DNA of 64,000 nt from Streptomyces sp. NBC_00659 (GTDB taxonomy: Bacteria > Actinomycetota > Actinomycetes > Streptomycetales > Streptomycetaceae), in assembly GCF_036226925.1 (NCBI RefSeq), contig NZ_CP109031.1, forward strand, positions 8,742,001 through 8,806,000, in the 5' to 3' direction. Under the pieces are notes generated by a model. The model ran no database searches, had not been told where the DNA came from, and worked only from the letters and a program-made list of their open reading frames with translations. Position numbers and translations under genes: made by a program. Shown piece after piece: positions 1-9,692 of this stretch. The stretch's first letter is position 1. Each line of letters begins with the position of its first letter.

Positions 1-1214
1 AGGTACGAGTGGACGCCGGCCTGCGCCAGCAGGGCCGTGCCCTCGGCGTCGCGGGCGATGCGCGGCAGATCGTGCTCGCCGACGTGCCGCACCAGGACCG
101 GCCTGCCGGTGTGGACGCACAGGGTCACCAGGCGGTCACCGTCGTACGTCGTCAGGTCGCCGGGAGGGTCGGCGGCGCGCAGGGCCACGGTGGGGTGCGA
201 GGCCTTGAGGGCGAGGGCGCGGAAGAACTCCGGGCCGTTGTCCGGCCTGCGCTTGCGACGGCAGGCCAGGACGGAGTCGAGAACGTCCACGGCGACCACG
301 TCGGCCAGTTCGGGGGCGGCGATGTCGGCCAGTTCGCGGGCGGTCTGCTCCACCTCAAGGGTGGTGCCGACACGGGTGGAGGCGCTGGCGACGAGCGCGA
401 GACGACGCCGCGCGCGGTCGGCCTCGGCGGCCGCGCGATGGCGTTCGGTGACGTCGACGACCGAGACGGCCGCGCCCAGGATGCGTCCGCCCGGGTCCTC
501 CAGCCGGTAGAAGGAGAGGGACCAGGCGTGTTCGTGGTCGGGATCGGAGGGAGGGCGGCCCACGTGGTACTGGTCGAGCAGCGGTGTGCCGGTGGTGAGC
601 ACCTGACGCAGCGCCGACTCGACGGTGTCCACGTCCGGGAACGGCAGTGTCTCCCGCAGATGACGGCCGACATGGTCCTCGGCGGGGATGCCGTCGATCC
701 GTTCCAGCGCCGGGTTGACCATGAGATACCGCAGGTCGGGGTCCATCAGGGCCAGTCCGATGGGTGACTGGTTGATCAGCTGCTCGCACAGGGCGAGGTC
801 GGTCTCGACGCGCTGGAGCAACGTGTGGTCGGCCGCGATGCCCAGGGCGTAGACGTCCCCGAGATCGTCCAGGAGCCGCATGTTGCGGAACTCCATGAGG
901 CGGGTGCTGCCGTCCTTGTGCCGGATGGGGAACGCGCCCGCCCAACTGCGTCCCGTCTCCAGGACATCGGTGAACAGTTCGGTGACGGACTGCATGTGCT
1001 CGGGGTGGATGATCAGGCGCGCCGCGTACTTGCCGAGGGCCTCCTCCGCCGTGTACCCGATGAGCTCCTCGGCCTGCGGGGTCCAGAACACGATGCGCCC
1101 GTCGGCGTCGAGGACCAGGGCGCCCACGTTGAGGACGTCGAGCAAGCCGGTCGGCCGGGACCGTGCGGGTTCGGGACCGCCCGCACGGTCGGACTGCGTG
1201 GACTCGGCTGTCAT
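1..1214 (-). CDS. PAS-PAS-GAF sensor protein, partial
   Basis: The gene runs off the left edge, so only the first 404 codons are visible. ATG at 1214 follows a strong GGAGGAGGG ribosome site. Two PAS domains are readable: one near residues 25-130 (GALVLDADGRIVFWTPQAEE) and one near 135-255 (SPIGLALMDPDLRYLMVNPA). A GAF-type segment follows, starting STRVGTTLEVEQTARELADI. The same order opens the divergent gene at 1463, which continues into a PP2C phosphatase, so I infer that the missing part also ends in SpoIIE/PP2C and ATPase domains. Such proteins sense small ligands, light or redox state and act on anti-sigma/anti-anti-sigma switches. The signal and partner cannot be told from the sequence. 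Confidence 0.8.
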   Translation of the reverse strand, partial: MTAESTQSDRAGGPEPARSRPTGLLDVLNVGALVLDADGRIVFWTPQAEELIGYTAEEALGKYAARLIIHPEHMQSVTELFTDVLETGRSWAGAFPIRHKDGSTRLMEFRNMRLLDDLGDVYALGIAADHTLLQRVETDLALCEQLINQSPIGLALMDPDLRYLMVNPALERIDGIPAEDHVGRHLRETLPFPDVDTVESALRQVLTTGTPLLDQYHVGRPPSDPDHEHAWSLSFYRLEDPGGRILGAAVSVVDVTERHRAAAEADRARRRLALVASASTRVGTTLEVEQTARELADIAAPELADVVAVDVLDSVLACRRKRRPDNGPEFFRALALKASHPTVALRAADPPGDLTTYDGDRLVTLCVHTGRPVLVRHVGEHDLPRIARDAEGTALLAQAGVHSY

Positions 1215-1462
1215 CCCTGGCCCTCCTCCACCGGCCGGCGCGATGTGCCGGGCTCCGTGGCCGCTGCCGGGCACGTGTGTGCCGACTGCGGCCCTTCCAT
1301 GCTGCGCCCTGCCCCGGGCCTTGCCCACTCCAGAGCGCCCCATTGGCATGTTCAGGGTGAGAGGTCGGTGCCGTGCGGTGCCGTGCCGGGGGGTGATCGT
1401 CCGGTGGGCCTGCACATCCGGCGGACAAGCAGGAACATGGTCGTGTAGAGGATGAGAGCTTC

Positions 1463-3955
1463 ATGGTTTCTTCGCAGGAAGGTTCCGACGCGCCCGTGTC
1501 CCAAGGACCGGGCGATCCCCTTGACGCGTCCTCCGACGCGGCGGCGGTGGTGTCCGGCGAGGGGCTGGTGACGGCCTGGACCAGGGGGGCCGAGGCCCTT
1601 CTCGGCCATCCGGCGGCCGAGATGGTCGGCTCATCGGCCGCGCGTCTGCTCGCGCTGCCCAGGGACCCCTCGCGGGTGGCGGCGGTCGCCGAGCGCTGCC
1701 GCGGCGGAATGGGCTGGAGCGGACACATCCCCCTGCGGCACCGCGACGGCCGGCGCATCGACGCGGACCTGCGCGTCTCCGCGTCGTTCCGCATGGGCGG
1801 GAGCGAGTGCTTCCTGATCTCGGCACGGGACCGCAGACGGCCGTGGACGGTGGGCCCGGCCTTCCTCGACGGCTTCCTGACCCGGTCCCCGGTCGGCATG
1901 GCGGTGCTCGATCTGCAACTGCGCTACGTCTGGATGAACGACACCCTGGAACACCTGGGCGGTGTGCCCCGCGAGCAGCGGCTCGGACGCCGGCTGACCG
2001 AACTGCTGCCGGGGCTCCAGGCGGAGACCATCGAGGGGCTGATGCGCAAGGTCCTGGCGACCGGCGAGCCGATGATCGACTACGAGTACCTGGGATGGAG
2101 CTGGGCCGACCCGCACCGCCGGCACGCCTATTCCTCCTCCTTCTTTCCGCTGGTCGGTGTCGACAAGTCCTACACCGGCGTGTGCTACACGGTCCTGGAC
2201 GTCACCGACCGATGGAACGCCCGGCAGATCCTGTCGCTCGTCAACGAAGCCGGGACCACCATCGGCGGGACCCTCGACGTCATGCGGACGGCCCAGGAGA
2301 TCGCCGACTTCGCCGTTCCGCGGTTCGCGGACTTCGTCGTCGTCGACCTCCTGGAATCCGTCCTCAGCACCGAGGGCCACGGAGCCTGGCTGTCGGACGC
2401 GGGACCCGCACCCGCCAAGCCGATGATGCGGCGCGCGGGCATGAGCTCGGTGCGGGAGGGGTGCCCGGAGGCCGTGGCCCGGATCGGCGACCGGGCGGAC
2501 TTCCTGCCGCCGCCCCACGACGTGCACCTGCTCACCAACGGCGAGCCCGTCCTCATCCAGGTCCTCGACCCGGACGACGACCTGTGGATCGCCGAGGAGC
2601 CCGAGAGAGCGGCCAGCATCCGCCGGTACGGGCTGCACTCCCTCATCTCCGTGCCGATGCGGGCGCGCAACACCGCCCTCGGACTCACCACGTTCCTGCG
2701 CTCGCTCAATCCGGTCTCGTTCCAGCCCGACGACGTCCTGCTGGCCCGCGAGGTGGTGGCGCGCGCGGCCCTGTGCGTCGACAACGCCCGCCGCTACACC
2801 CGCGAACACACGGCGGCGGTCACCCTTCAGCGCAGTCTGCTGCCCCACGCCCTGTCAGGGGGGACAGCCCTCGAGGTGGCCTCCTCCTATCTGCCGGCGG
2901 ACCCGAGCGGCGGCGTCGGCGGCGACTGGTTCGACGTCATCCCGCTGTCCGGGGCCCGGGTCGGCCTGGTCGTCGGCGACGTGGTCGGCCACGGCATCAC
3001 CGCGGCGGCCACCATGGGCCGGCTGCGCACCGCGGTGCAGACCCTCGCCGACATGGAACTGCCCCCCGACGAACTGCTGGCACACCTCGACGACCTCGTG
3101 CTCCGGCTCAGCGAGGAGCGCGGCCAGGAACAGCGGGCCGGCCTGACCACCACCGAACAGGACGCGGACCGGAGCACCACCGCGTCCTTCCTCGGAGCGA
3201 CCTGTCTCTACGCCGTCTACGATCCCGTCACCAGGCGCTGCACGATGGCCCGGGCCGGACATCCGCCCCCCGTGTTCGTCGCCCCCGACGGGCGCGTCTC
3301 CTACCCCGAGCTGCCCGCCGGCCCACCGCTCGGCCTCGGCGGGATGGCCTTCGAGAGCCGGGAGATCGAGCTCGAGGAGAACAGCCTGATCGGCCTCTTC
3401 ACCGACGGCCTCGTGGCGGGAGCGCACTACGACATGGAACGCGGCATGGCGCAGCTGGGAGAGCTGCTCGCCCGGCCCGGTCCCGACCTCGAAGCGCTGT
3501 GCGCGGACGCGGTACGGCACCTCGTGCCCGTACCGCAGCCCGATGACATCGCCCTGCTCCTGGCCCGCACCCACTCCCTGGGGGACGACCATGTCGTCTC
3601 GTGGGAGGTGCCGGTGGACCCGGCCGCCGTCTCCGAGATGCGGGCCCGCGCCACCCACGTCATCGAGTCATGGGGCCTCGGGGAACTGACCATGACCACC
3701 GAGCTCATCGTGAGCGAACTCGTCACCAACGCGATCCGCTACGCCGTACCGCCCATCCGGCTACGGATGCTCTGCGACACCCGGCTGACCTGCGAGGTCT
3801 CCGACGCCAGCAGCACCGCCCCACGGCTCAGACACGCCCGGAGCACGGACGAGGGCGGCCGCGGCCTGTTCCTGGTGGCCCAGCTCTCCCATCGCTGGGG
3901 CGCCCGTTACACGGCGGACGGAAAGATCATCTGGGCCGAACAGGAGATCCCCTGA
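1463..3955 (+). CDS. PAS/GAF-regulated PP2C (SpoIIE) phosphatase with C-terminal ATPase domain
   Basis: This 830-residue cytoplasmic regulator has two PAS domains (about 25-125 and 137-250), a GAF domain (about 265-440), a SpoIIE-type PP2C phosphatase (about 460-690) and a HATPase_c anti-sigma kinase-like domain (about 700-825). Phosphatase metal-site motifs are present (VGGDWFDV, VGDVVGHG, LFTDGL, PDDIALL). The ATPase shows the N-box (TELIVSELVTNAIRYA) and a glycine-rich DEGGRGLFLV. Family knowledge: such fusions dephosphorylate anti-anti-sigma proteins and can also act as anti-sigma kinases in stress signalling. It is transcribed away from the related gene at 1214, and the 248-bp gap must hold both promoters. 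The ATG at 1463 has a modest GAGGATGAGAG ribosome site. Confidence 0.9.
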   Translation: MVSSQEGSDAPVSQGPGDPLDASSDAAAVVSGEGLVTAWTRGAEALLGHPAAEMVGSSAARLLALPRDPSRVAAVAERCRGGMGWSGHIPLRHRDGRRIDADLRVSASFRMGGSECFLISARDRRRPWTVGPAFLDGFLTRSPVGMAVLDLQLRYVWMNDTLEHLGGVPREQRLGRRLTELLPGLQAETIEGLMRKVLATGEPMIDYEYLGWSWADPHRRHAYSSSFFPLVGVDKSYTGVCYTVLDVTDRWNARQILSLVNEAGTTIGGTLDVMRTAQEIADFAVPRFADFVVVDLLESVLSTEGHGAWLSDAGPAPAKPMMRRAGMSSVREGCPEAVARIGDRADFLPPPHDVHLLTNGEPVLIQVLDPDDDLWIAEEPERAASIRRYGLHSLISVPMRARNTALGLTTFLRSLNPVSFQPDDVLLAREVVARAALCVDNARRYTREHTAAVTLQRSLLPHALSGGTALEVASSYLPADPSGGVGGDWFDVIPLSGARVGLVVGDVVGHGITAAATMGRLRTAVQTLADMELPPDELLAHLDDLVLRLSEERGQEQRAGLTTTEQDADRSTTASFLGATCLYAVYDPVTRRCTMARAGHPPPVFVAPDGRVSYPELPAGPPLGLGGMAFESREIELEENSLIGLFTDGLVAGAHYDMERGMAQLGELLARPGPDLEALCADAVRHLVPVPQPDDIALLLARTHSLGDDHVVSWEVPVDPAAVSEMRARATHVIESWGLGELTMTTELIVSELVTNAIRYAVPPIRLRMLCDTRLTCEVSDASSTAPRLRHARSTDEGGRGLFLVAQLSHRWGARYTADGKIIWAEQEIP

Positions 3956-3987
3956 GGGTTCCCGCCGCATGATCCGGACGACAGTCC

Positions 3988-5742
3988 CTAGGGTTGGAGA
4001 TCAGCGTCCTCGTCGCCCGGATCGACGCCGTGGTCGCGGCACCAGGAACGGTAGGCGGCGACCGCCGTGGGCAGGGTGGGGAAGATCCGCTCCTCGCCGA
4101 CGGACGCGCTCAGCCCGTAGGCGTCCAGGTCGTCCCGCAGATCCTGCTTCACCCGGGCCATCGCGAACTCGACGCCCCGCTCCCCGAGTTCCCGGCGCAG
4201 CTCGTCCAGTGCGTCCAGGGCGGTGATGTCCACCTCCACATTGGCCTCCGTGTTGAGGACGAACCACCTGACCGGGACCTCCTGTTCGGCCACCGCGGCG
4301 AGGGCGCTGCGCCGGAAGTCCTCCGCGTTGGCGAAGAACAGCGGGGAGTCGTAGCGGTAGACCAGCAGACCCGGGATCACCCGGGCGTCCGGGAAGTCGT
4401 CGACGTCGTGCATGCCCGCGAGGCCCGGTACCAGCCCCTGGACCGCGTCGTGCGGGCGCGCCACCCTGCTCAGCAGCTCGGCCACCGACAGACCCACGGC
4501 CACCAGCACCCCGTAGAGGATGTCGAGAGCGAGGACGCCGACGAGACAGCCGAGGGCCAGCAGGAGTTCCCGGATCCGGAAGCCCGCCAGCCGCCGGAAG
4601 CCCGCCAGGTCGATCATCCGGATCGCGGCGTAGACGACCAGCGCGCCGAGGACGGCCGTGGGCGTGTCGGTGAGCAGGGGACTCAGGAACAACAGCACGG
4701 CCAGCACGAGGAGCCCGGCCGTGAGCCCATACACCTGGGTGCGCCCGCCCGCCGACTGCGCGAGGGCCGTACGGCTGGCGCTGCTGCTCACCGGGAACCC
4801 CTGAAGGGTGCCCGCGCCGAGGTTCGCGGCGCCCAGGGCCAGCAGTTCCTGGTTCGCGTTCATCTCCGTACCGCCGTCGTCGGTCGTGAAGGCGCGCGCG
4901 GTGAGGATGAAGTCGGTGTACCCGACGAGCAGGACACCGACCGCGGGCAGCAGCAGCTGGGGCAGGGTGTCGAGCGGGGGGAGGTCCGGGCGGGGGAGCC
5001 CGGCCGGGATCTCCCCGATCACCGCGAGGCCGTGGTCCTCGAGGTTGAAGGCCGCGACCACGGCCGTACCGGCGACCAGGACCAGCAGCGGTCCGGGGAC
5101 GCGCCAGCGGAAACGCGTGGCCAGGTAGAGGACGACCAGCGTCGCCGCGCTGAAGACCAACGTGGCGGGATGGACCTCGTCCAGGTTCCCGAAGAAGGAG
5201 GCCAGTTTCGGGAAGAACCCCGAACCGTCCGTCGGCACACCGGTGAGCTTCGTGAGCTGATCCACCATCATGATCAGTGCCACGCCCGCCAGATACCCGA
5301 TCAGCACGGGCCGGGAGAGCAGATCGGCCACGAAGCCCAGCCGCGCCGCCCAGGCCACCACGCACATCAGCCCCACGGCGATGGCGAGCGCCGAGGCCAG
5401 TACCGCGTACCGCTCCGGATCGCCGCCGGCGAGCGGCCCGACGACGGTCGCGGTCATCAGCGCCGTCGTCGACTCGGGCCCCACCGACAGAAGCCGGGAC
5501 GAACCCACGAGGGCGTACAGCACGAGGGCGGGCAGGATCGCCCACAGACCCACGACGGGCGGCAGCCCGGCGACACTGGCGTACGCCATCACCTGCGGCA
5601 CCAGATAGGCCGCGACCGTCACCCCGGCCAGCAGGTCTCCGCGCAGCCAGCTCCGCCGGTAGTGCCTGAGCACCGGGAGACCGGGCAGCACCGGAACAGG
5701 GGGACGCCACCCTCCGCTCGCGGTGCCGTGGTGCTTCGACAC
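3988..5742 (-). CDS. SulP-family anion transporter with STAS domain
   Basis: This 584-residue inner-membrane protein belongs to the SulP family (sulfate, bicarbonate or other anion permeases). The membrane part covers about residues 25-430 and contains the family-type stretch GFPVSSSASRTALAQSAGG. A cytoplasmic STAS domain follows from about 450 to 565. The GTG start at 5742 has GAAGGG seven bases upstream. It is the last gene of a leftward run (9693, 8614, 5796, 3988) with gaps of 41, 94 and 53 bases, so co-transcription is likely. No carbonic anhydrase is fused or adjacent, so sulfate versus bicarbonate cannot be decided from context. Confidence 0.92.
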   Translation of the reverse strand: MSKHHGTASGGWRPPVPVLPGLPVLRHYRRSWLRGDLLAGVTVAAYLVPQVMAYASVAGLPPVVGLWAILPALVLYALVGSSRLLSVGPESTTALMTATVVGPLAGGDPERYAVLASALAIAVGLMCVVAWAARLGFVADLLSRPVLIGYLAGVALIMMVDQLTKLTGVPTDGSGFFPKLASFFGNLDEVHPATLVFSAATLVVLYLATRFRWRVPGPLLVLVAGTAVVAAFNLEDHGLAVIGEIPAGLPRPDLPPLDTLPQLLLPAVGVLLVGYTDFILTARAFTTDDGGTEMNANQELLALGAANLGAGTLQGFPVSSSASRTALAQSAGGRTQVYGLTAGLLVLAVLLFLSPLLTDTPTAVLGALVVYAAIRMIDLAGFRRLAGFRIRELLLALGCLVGVLALDILYGVLVAVGLSVAELLSRVARPHDAVQGLVPGLAGMHDVDDFPDARVIPGLLVYRYDSPLFFANAEDFRRSALAAVAEQEVPVRWFVLNTEANVEVDITALDALDELRRELGERGVEFAMARVKQDLRDDLDAYGLSASVGEERIFPTLPTAVAAYRSWCRDHGVDPGDEDADLQP

Positions 5743-5795
5743 GGGCCAGCCCTTCGGATCGCGCCGGCGGTTTCATGGACAAGGAGCCCGCGTGG

Positions 5796-8519
5796 TCAGT
5801 CGGTGCGCCGCGCCCTGCGGGCCAGGAGCTTACCCACCTCCCACACGACCAGGAACGCGACGGCGGACAGCAGGGCCCAGCCGAACTGCCGCAGGTCGAT
5901 CTCCGTGGTGCCGAGGATGCGGCGGAACCCGTCCATCTGCGTCACCAGGACCGCGAGGACGAACTGCGCCAGTGCCGTCCAGTTCATCTGCTTGCTGTCG
6001 AAGGTGCTCGGCGTCAGCACCGAGTCCGTCTCGCTGCGGCATTCGAACGCGGCCACGATCAGGCACAGCGCGAACGCGGTGAACGCGATCGAACTGCCGG
6101 TCTGGACGCTGTCGTAACGGGTTTCGCCCAGCTTGATCAGCCCGAGCAGGATCAGGGTGATCGCCAGACCGCTGAGACCGACCGTCACCATCACCGGCCG
6201 GGTCAGCACCGACTCGCCCCGGGGCCGCGGCCTGCGCCGCATGAGCCCCGCGCTCTCCTTGTCGAAGCCCAGCGCGAAGCCGAACGAGGCGTTGACCACG
6301 AAGTGGATCCACAGCACCTGCGGCGGGGTGAAGGGTTCACCGGCCGCGATGTTGAAGATCGTCGCCCCGAGGAAGGTCAGGACGAACGTGACCAGCAACA
6401 GCAGCACGAAACGGATGTACTTGGTGAGGTTGTCGTAGAGCTTGCGGCCCTGTTCCACCGCGTAGACGATCGTCGTGAAGTTGTCGTCGGAAAGGATCAT
6501 CCGCGCCGCGTTCTTCGCCACGTCCGTACCGCTGCCCATGGCGATGCCGATGTCGGCGGACTTGATCGCGGGGGCGTCGTTGACCCCGTCGCCGGTCATC
6601 GCGACGACGGCACCCTTCTTCTTGAGCGTGTCCGCGAGCATCACCTTGTGCTCGGGGGCGACCCGTCCCACCACACCGATGTCGTCGATCCGGGCCAGTC
6701 GCTCGCTCTCCGGCAGCGCCGCGAAGTCGGCTCCGAGGACGGCCTCGCCGGGAATGCCGAGCTGCCGGGCGATGGCGGCGCCCGTGGTGACGTCGTCCCC
6801 GGTCACCATGCGGACCCGGATGTGAGCCGCCTGGGCACTGGCCACGGCGGCCTTGGACTCCTCACGCGGCGGGTCGACCATCCCGACCAGACTCGTCATC
6901 CGCAGCCCGGTGACGTAACCGAGCAGGTCTCCGTCCGGATCGAAGTCGGCCGGGTCCAGGTCCCGGGTGGCCGCCGCCATCACCCGGCGTCCCTCCCCGC
7001 CCATGCGCTCGCCCTGCTCGTCGGCGCGCCGGCCGAGTTCCGCGTCCCACGGGACGGTCGCGCCGCCCGACAGCGCGGTCGTCGCGCGGGCCTGCACCGC
7101 GGGAGCCGCGCCCTTGACGAAGCAGCGCACCACGGGACGCCCGGACGGGTCCACCGTGGAGTTGAAGGTGGCCATGAGCTTGTAGCCGGGGTCGAAGGGC
7201 AGCGTGGCGAGCCGGGGGAGCCGCTCGCGGGTGCCCTCGATGTCCAGCCCGGCCTTGTGGGCCAGCACCAGGAACGCGCCCTCGGTGGGATCGCCCACGA
7301 CCTCGCCGTCCACCAGCTTGCCGTCGTTCGCCACGAGGTACGGGAGGATCGCCTCCTCGATGCCCGCGGAGGAGCCCGCGGCATGGTGGATCCTGCCTTC
7401 GAGGCCGTAACCCGTGCCCGAGACGGTGTAGCGGTCGGTGGGCGTCACCACCTCCACCGCCGTCATCTGGTTCATGGTCAGAGTGCCGGTCTTGTCCGAG
7501 TTGATCGCCGACGTGAACGCCAGGGTCTCGACGGACGGCAGCTCCTTCACGATCGCGTTGCGCTTCGCCAGATTGAGGCTGCCGACGGACAGGATCGCCT
7601 GGGTCACCGTGGGCAGGGCCTCGGGAATGGCGGCGATGGCCAGCGAGACCGCGCTGACGAACAGGGCGTCCCACGCCTGGTCGCGGCTGCGCCCCAGCGC
7701 GAACATCACGATCATGGTCAGGCCCGCCGCGGCCGTGATCCACAGCGTCAGCGTGTCGAGTTCCTTGGTGAGCGGTGCCTCCTCCTTCTCGGTCGCCGAC
7801 AGCATCTCCGAGATCTTGCCCAGCTCGGTGCCCTCACCCGTCCCGGTGACGATCACCAGACCGCTGCCGTGAGTGACCGGCGTGTGCATGAACGCCATGT
7901 TCGACTGGTCCCCCGGCCCCAGCATCACCTTCGGCAGGGTCGTGGCGACCTTCGACGCGGGGACGCTCTCGCCGGTGAGGGCCGACTCGTCGATCTGGAG
8001 CGCGTGTGCCTCGATGATCCGCCCGTCCGCCGGAACCTGGTCCCCGGCGGAGATGTGCAGGACGTCGCCCACGACCACCTGCTCCGCCGGGATCTCCGAC
8101 TCGGTCCCGTCACGTCTCACCCGGGCCGTCGCCGTGAGCATGGACTGGAGCGCGTTCATCGCGCTCTCGGCCTTCCCCTCCTGCCGCAGTCCCACGACCG
8201 CGTTCAGCAGGGTCAGCAGGACGAGCAGGATGGCGGTGCTCCACTCGGCGATCGCCAGCGAGACGACCGCCGCCACCACGAGGACGATCTGCATGTAGCT
8301 GCGGTACTGCTCGGCGAACCGCCGCCACGCCGGCTTCGCCTTCTCCTCCGGCAGCGCGTTCGGCCCGTTCTCGGCCAGCAGTTCGGTGACCCGGGCGGCG
8401 GTGAGTCCGGACGTGGGGTCGACGCCGAAAGCCGACGCCACGTCCTGTGGGTCACGCGCGTACCAGAGCTCCGGAGCGACGCGCTCCGGAGCCTTCGGGC
8501 CGCTCGACTGCATCGCCAT
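5796..8519 (-). CDS. Cation-transporting P-type ATPase (P2 type)
   Basis: A P-type ATPase of 907 residues. It has an N-terminal cation-ATPase domain (LWYARDPQDVASAFGVDPTS), an actuator domain, the M4 ion-site motif PEALPTV, the phosphorylation loop SDKTGTLTMNQ, the hinge TGDGVNDAPAIKSADIGIAM and a C-terminal six-helix bundle. The architecture is that of type II Ca2+/Mg2+/Na+-like pumps (CtpF/MgtA relatives) rather than heavy-metal pumps, because there is no CPC motif or N-terminal metal-binding domain. The frame stays open upstream to about 9000, but the ATG at 8519 has GGAG eight bases upstream and begins conserved sequence. The second methionine (8513) is an alternative start. The exact ion is unknown. 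Confidence 0.92.
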   Translation of the reverse strand: MAMQSSGPKAPERVAPELWYARDPQDVASAFGVDPTSGLTAARVTELLAENGPNALPEEKAKPAWRRFAEQYRSYMQIVLVVAAVVSLAIAEWSTAILLVLLTLLNAVVGLRQEGKAESAMNALQSMLTATARVRRDGTESEIPAEQVVVGDVLHISAGDQVPADGRIIEAHALQIDESALTGESVPASKVATTLPKVMLGPGDQSNMAFMHTPVTHGSGLVIVTGTGEGTELGKISEMLSATEKEEAPLTKELDTLTLWITAAAGLTMIVMFALGRSRDQAWDALFVSAVSLAIAAIPEALPTVTQAILSVGSLNLAKRNAIVKELPSVETLAFTSAINSDKTGTLTMNQMTAVEVVTPTDRYTVSGTGYGLEGRIHHAAGSSAGIEEAILPYLVANDGKLVDGEVVGDPTEGAFLVLAHKAGLDIEGTRERLPRLATLPFDPGYKLMATFNSTVDPSGRPVVRCFVKGAAPAVQARATTALSGGATVPWDAELGRRADEQGERMGGEGRRVMAAATRDLDPADFDPDGDLLGYVTGLRMTSLVGMVDPPREESKAAVASAQAAHIRVRMVTGDDVTTGAAIARQLGIPGEAVLGADFAALPESERLARIDDIGVVGRVAPEHKVMLADTLKKKGAVVAMTGDGVNDAPAIKSADIGIAMGSGTDVAKNAARMILSDDNFTTIVYAVEQGRKLYDNLTKYIRFVLLLLVTFVLTFLGATIFNIAAGEPFTPPQVLWIHFVVNASFGFALGFDKESAGLMRRRPRPRGESVLTRPVMVTVGLSGLAITLILLGLIKLGETRYDSVQTGSSIAFTAFALCLIVAAFECRSETDSVLTPSTFDSKQMNWTALAQFVLAVLVTQMDGFRRILGTTEIDLRQFGWALLSAVAFLVVWEVGKLLARRARRTD

Positions 8520-8613
8520 CTCAGCACTCCGATCTGGATCCGGTCCGCCGTCCCTGCCCCTGGCCCGGCCTGTCCCTGCCCTGCCCTTGTCCCTGTCCCG
8601 GGAAGTCGGGGAC

Positions 8614-9651
8614 CTACTTCCGCTGGTGCTTCCCGGTCCGCGAGTCCGCGCCGGGTGCGTGCCGCCCCTTCGCGCCACGGCCGCCACGTCGCTGTCCCCC
8701 GCCCGCACCGGGAACCGGATGACGGGCCGCGTACGGATCGGCCGGCGCACCCTTCGGAGCGTCGGCCTCCAGTTCCCGCCTCGCGGCCCGGAGATCCTTG
8801 CGGGCCTCCTTGCCGACCACCGGGTAAGCGGGGTCGATGTCCATGAGCGTGTGAACCAGTACCGCCGCCGTGCAGATGCGCGCGAACCACTTCCGGTCCG
8901 CCGGGACGACGTACCAGGGCGCCCACGGCGTACTGGTTCGCGAGAGCATCTCGGAGAACGCCTGCTGGTACTCGTCCCACCGCCGGCGCTCCCGGACATC
9001 GGCGGCGGAGAACTTCCAGTTCCGCTCCGGCAGGTCGAGCCGCTTCATGAAACGGGTGCGCTGTTCCTCCTTGGACAGGTTCAGGAAGATCTTCACGACC
9101 TTGAACCCGTTGTCGGTGAGGTAGCGCTCCCAGTCGTTGACGGCCCGGTAGCGGCGGTCCCAGATGTCCGCTCCGCGCGCGTCCGCCGGCAGCCGCTGCC
9201 GGTCGAGGACCTCCGGATGGACCCGGACGACGAGGACCTCCTCGTAGTGCGAACGGTTGAAGATCGCGATGTCGCCGCGGGCGGGCAGCCTGGCCGCGTA
9301 CCGCCACAGGTAGTCGTGGTCGAGCTCCTCGGCGGAGGGCTGTTTGAAGCTGCTCACCTTGACGCCCTGCGGGTTCACCCCGCTCATGACGTGCCGGATC
9401 GTGCCGTCCTTGCCCCCGGCGTCGAGTGCCTGCAGACACAACAGGACGCCGTACGTGTCCTGGGCCGCCAGCCGTTCCTGGTACTCGGCGAGCAGCGACA
9501 CGCCCGTGCGCAGCAGCTCCACCCCCTGCTTCTTCTTCAGGCCGCCCTTGTACCGGGGGTCGAAGTCCTCGCCCAGGTCCACCCGTGACCCCGGCTCGAC
9601 CCGCAGCGGCTCGATGAGCCTCGCGACGCGTTCGGCCCTGGCATCCGTCAT
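8614..9651 (-). CDS. ppk2: Polyphosphate kinase 2 family protein
   Basis: A 345-residue PPK2-family nucleotide kinase. Walker A is ALDAGGKDGTIRHVM, followed by the lid-region FNRSHYEEVLVVRVHPE and the aromatic and arginine-rich stretch WDRRYRAVNDWERYLTDNG. Members use polyphosphate to phosphorylate NMP or NDP (or the reverse), here presumably buffering nucleotide pools in the cytoplasm. The length suits a single-domain PPK2 plus a short basic C-tail. The ATG at 9651 follows AGAAGAGG. Its position between a small helical protein (9693) and an ATP-driven cation pump (5796) is suggestive: polyphosphate chelates divalent metals and can regenerate ATP. The direction and nucleotide preference cannot be told by eye. 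Confidence 0.92.
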   Translation of the reverse strand: MTDARAERVARLIEPLRVEPGSRVDLGEDFDPRYKGGLKKKQGVELLRTGVSLLAEYQERLAAQDTYGVLLCLQALDAGGKDGTIRHVMSGVNPQGVKVSSFKQPSAEELDHDYLWRYAARLPARGDIAIFNRSHYEEVLVVRVHPEVLDRQRLPADARGADIWDRRYRAVNDWERYLTDNGFKVVKIFLNLSKEEQRTRFMKRLDLPERNWKFSAADVRERRRWDEYQQAFSEMLSRTSTPWAPWYVVPADRKWFARICTAAVLVHTLMDIDPAYPVVGKEARKDLRAARRELEADAPKGAPADPYAARHPVPGAGGGQRRGGRGAKGRHAPGADSRTGKHQRK

Positions 9652-9692
9652 GACGACCCGCCTCTTCTTCTGTCACGGTGAGCACCGCGCGG

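Noticed and set aside
5775..8846. A 1,023-codon plus-strand frame opposite the P-type ATPase
   Set aside because: Arg/Gly/His-rich antisense composition with no domain; it mirrors a clear ATPase gene.
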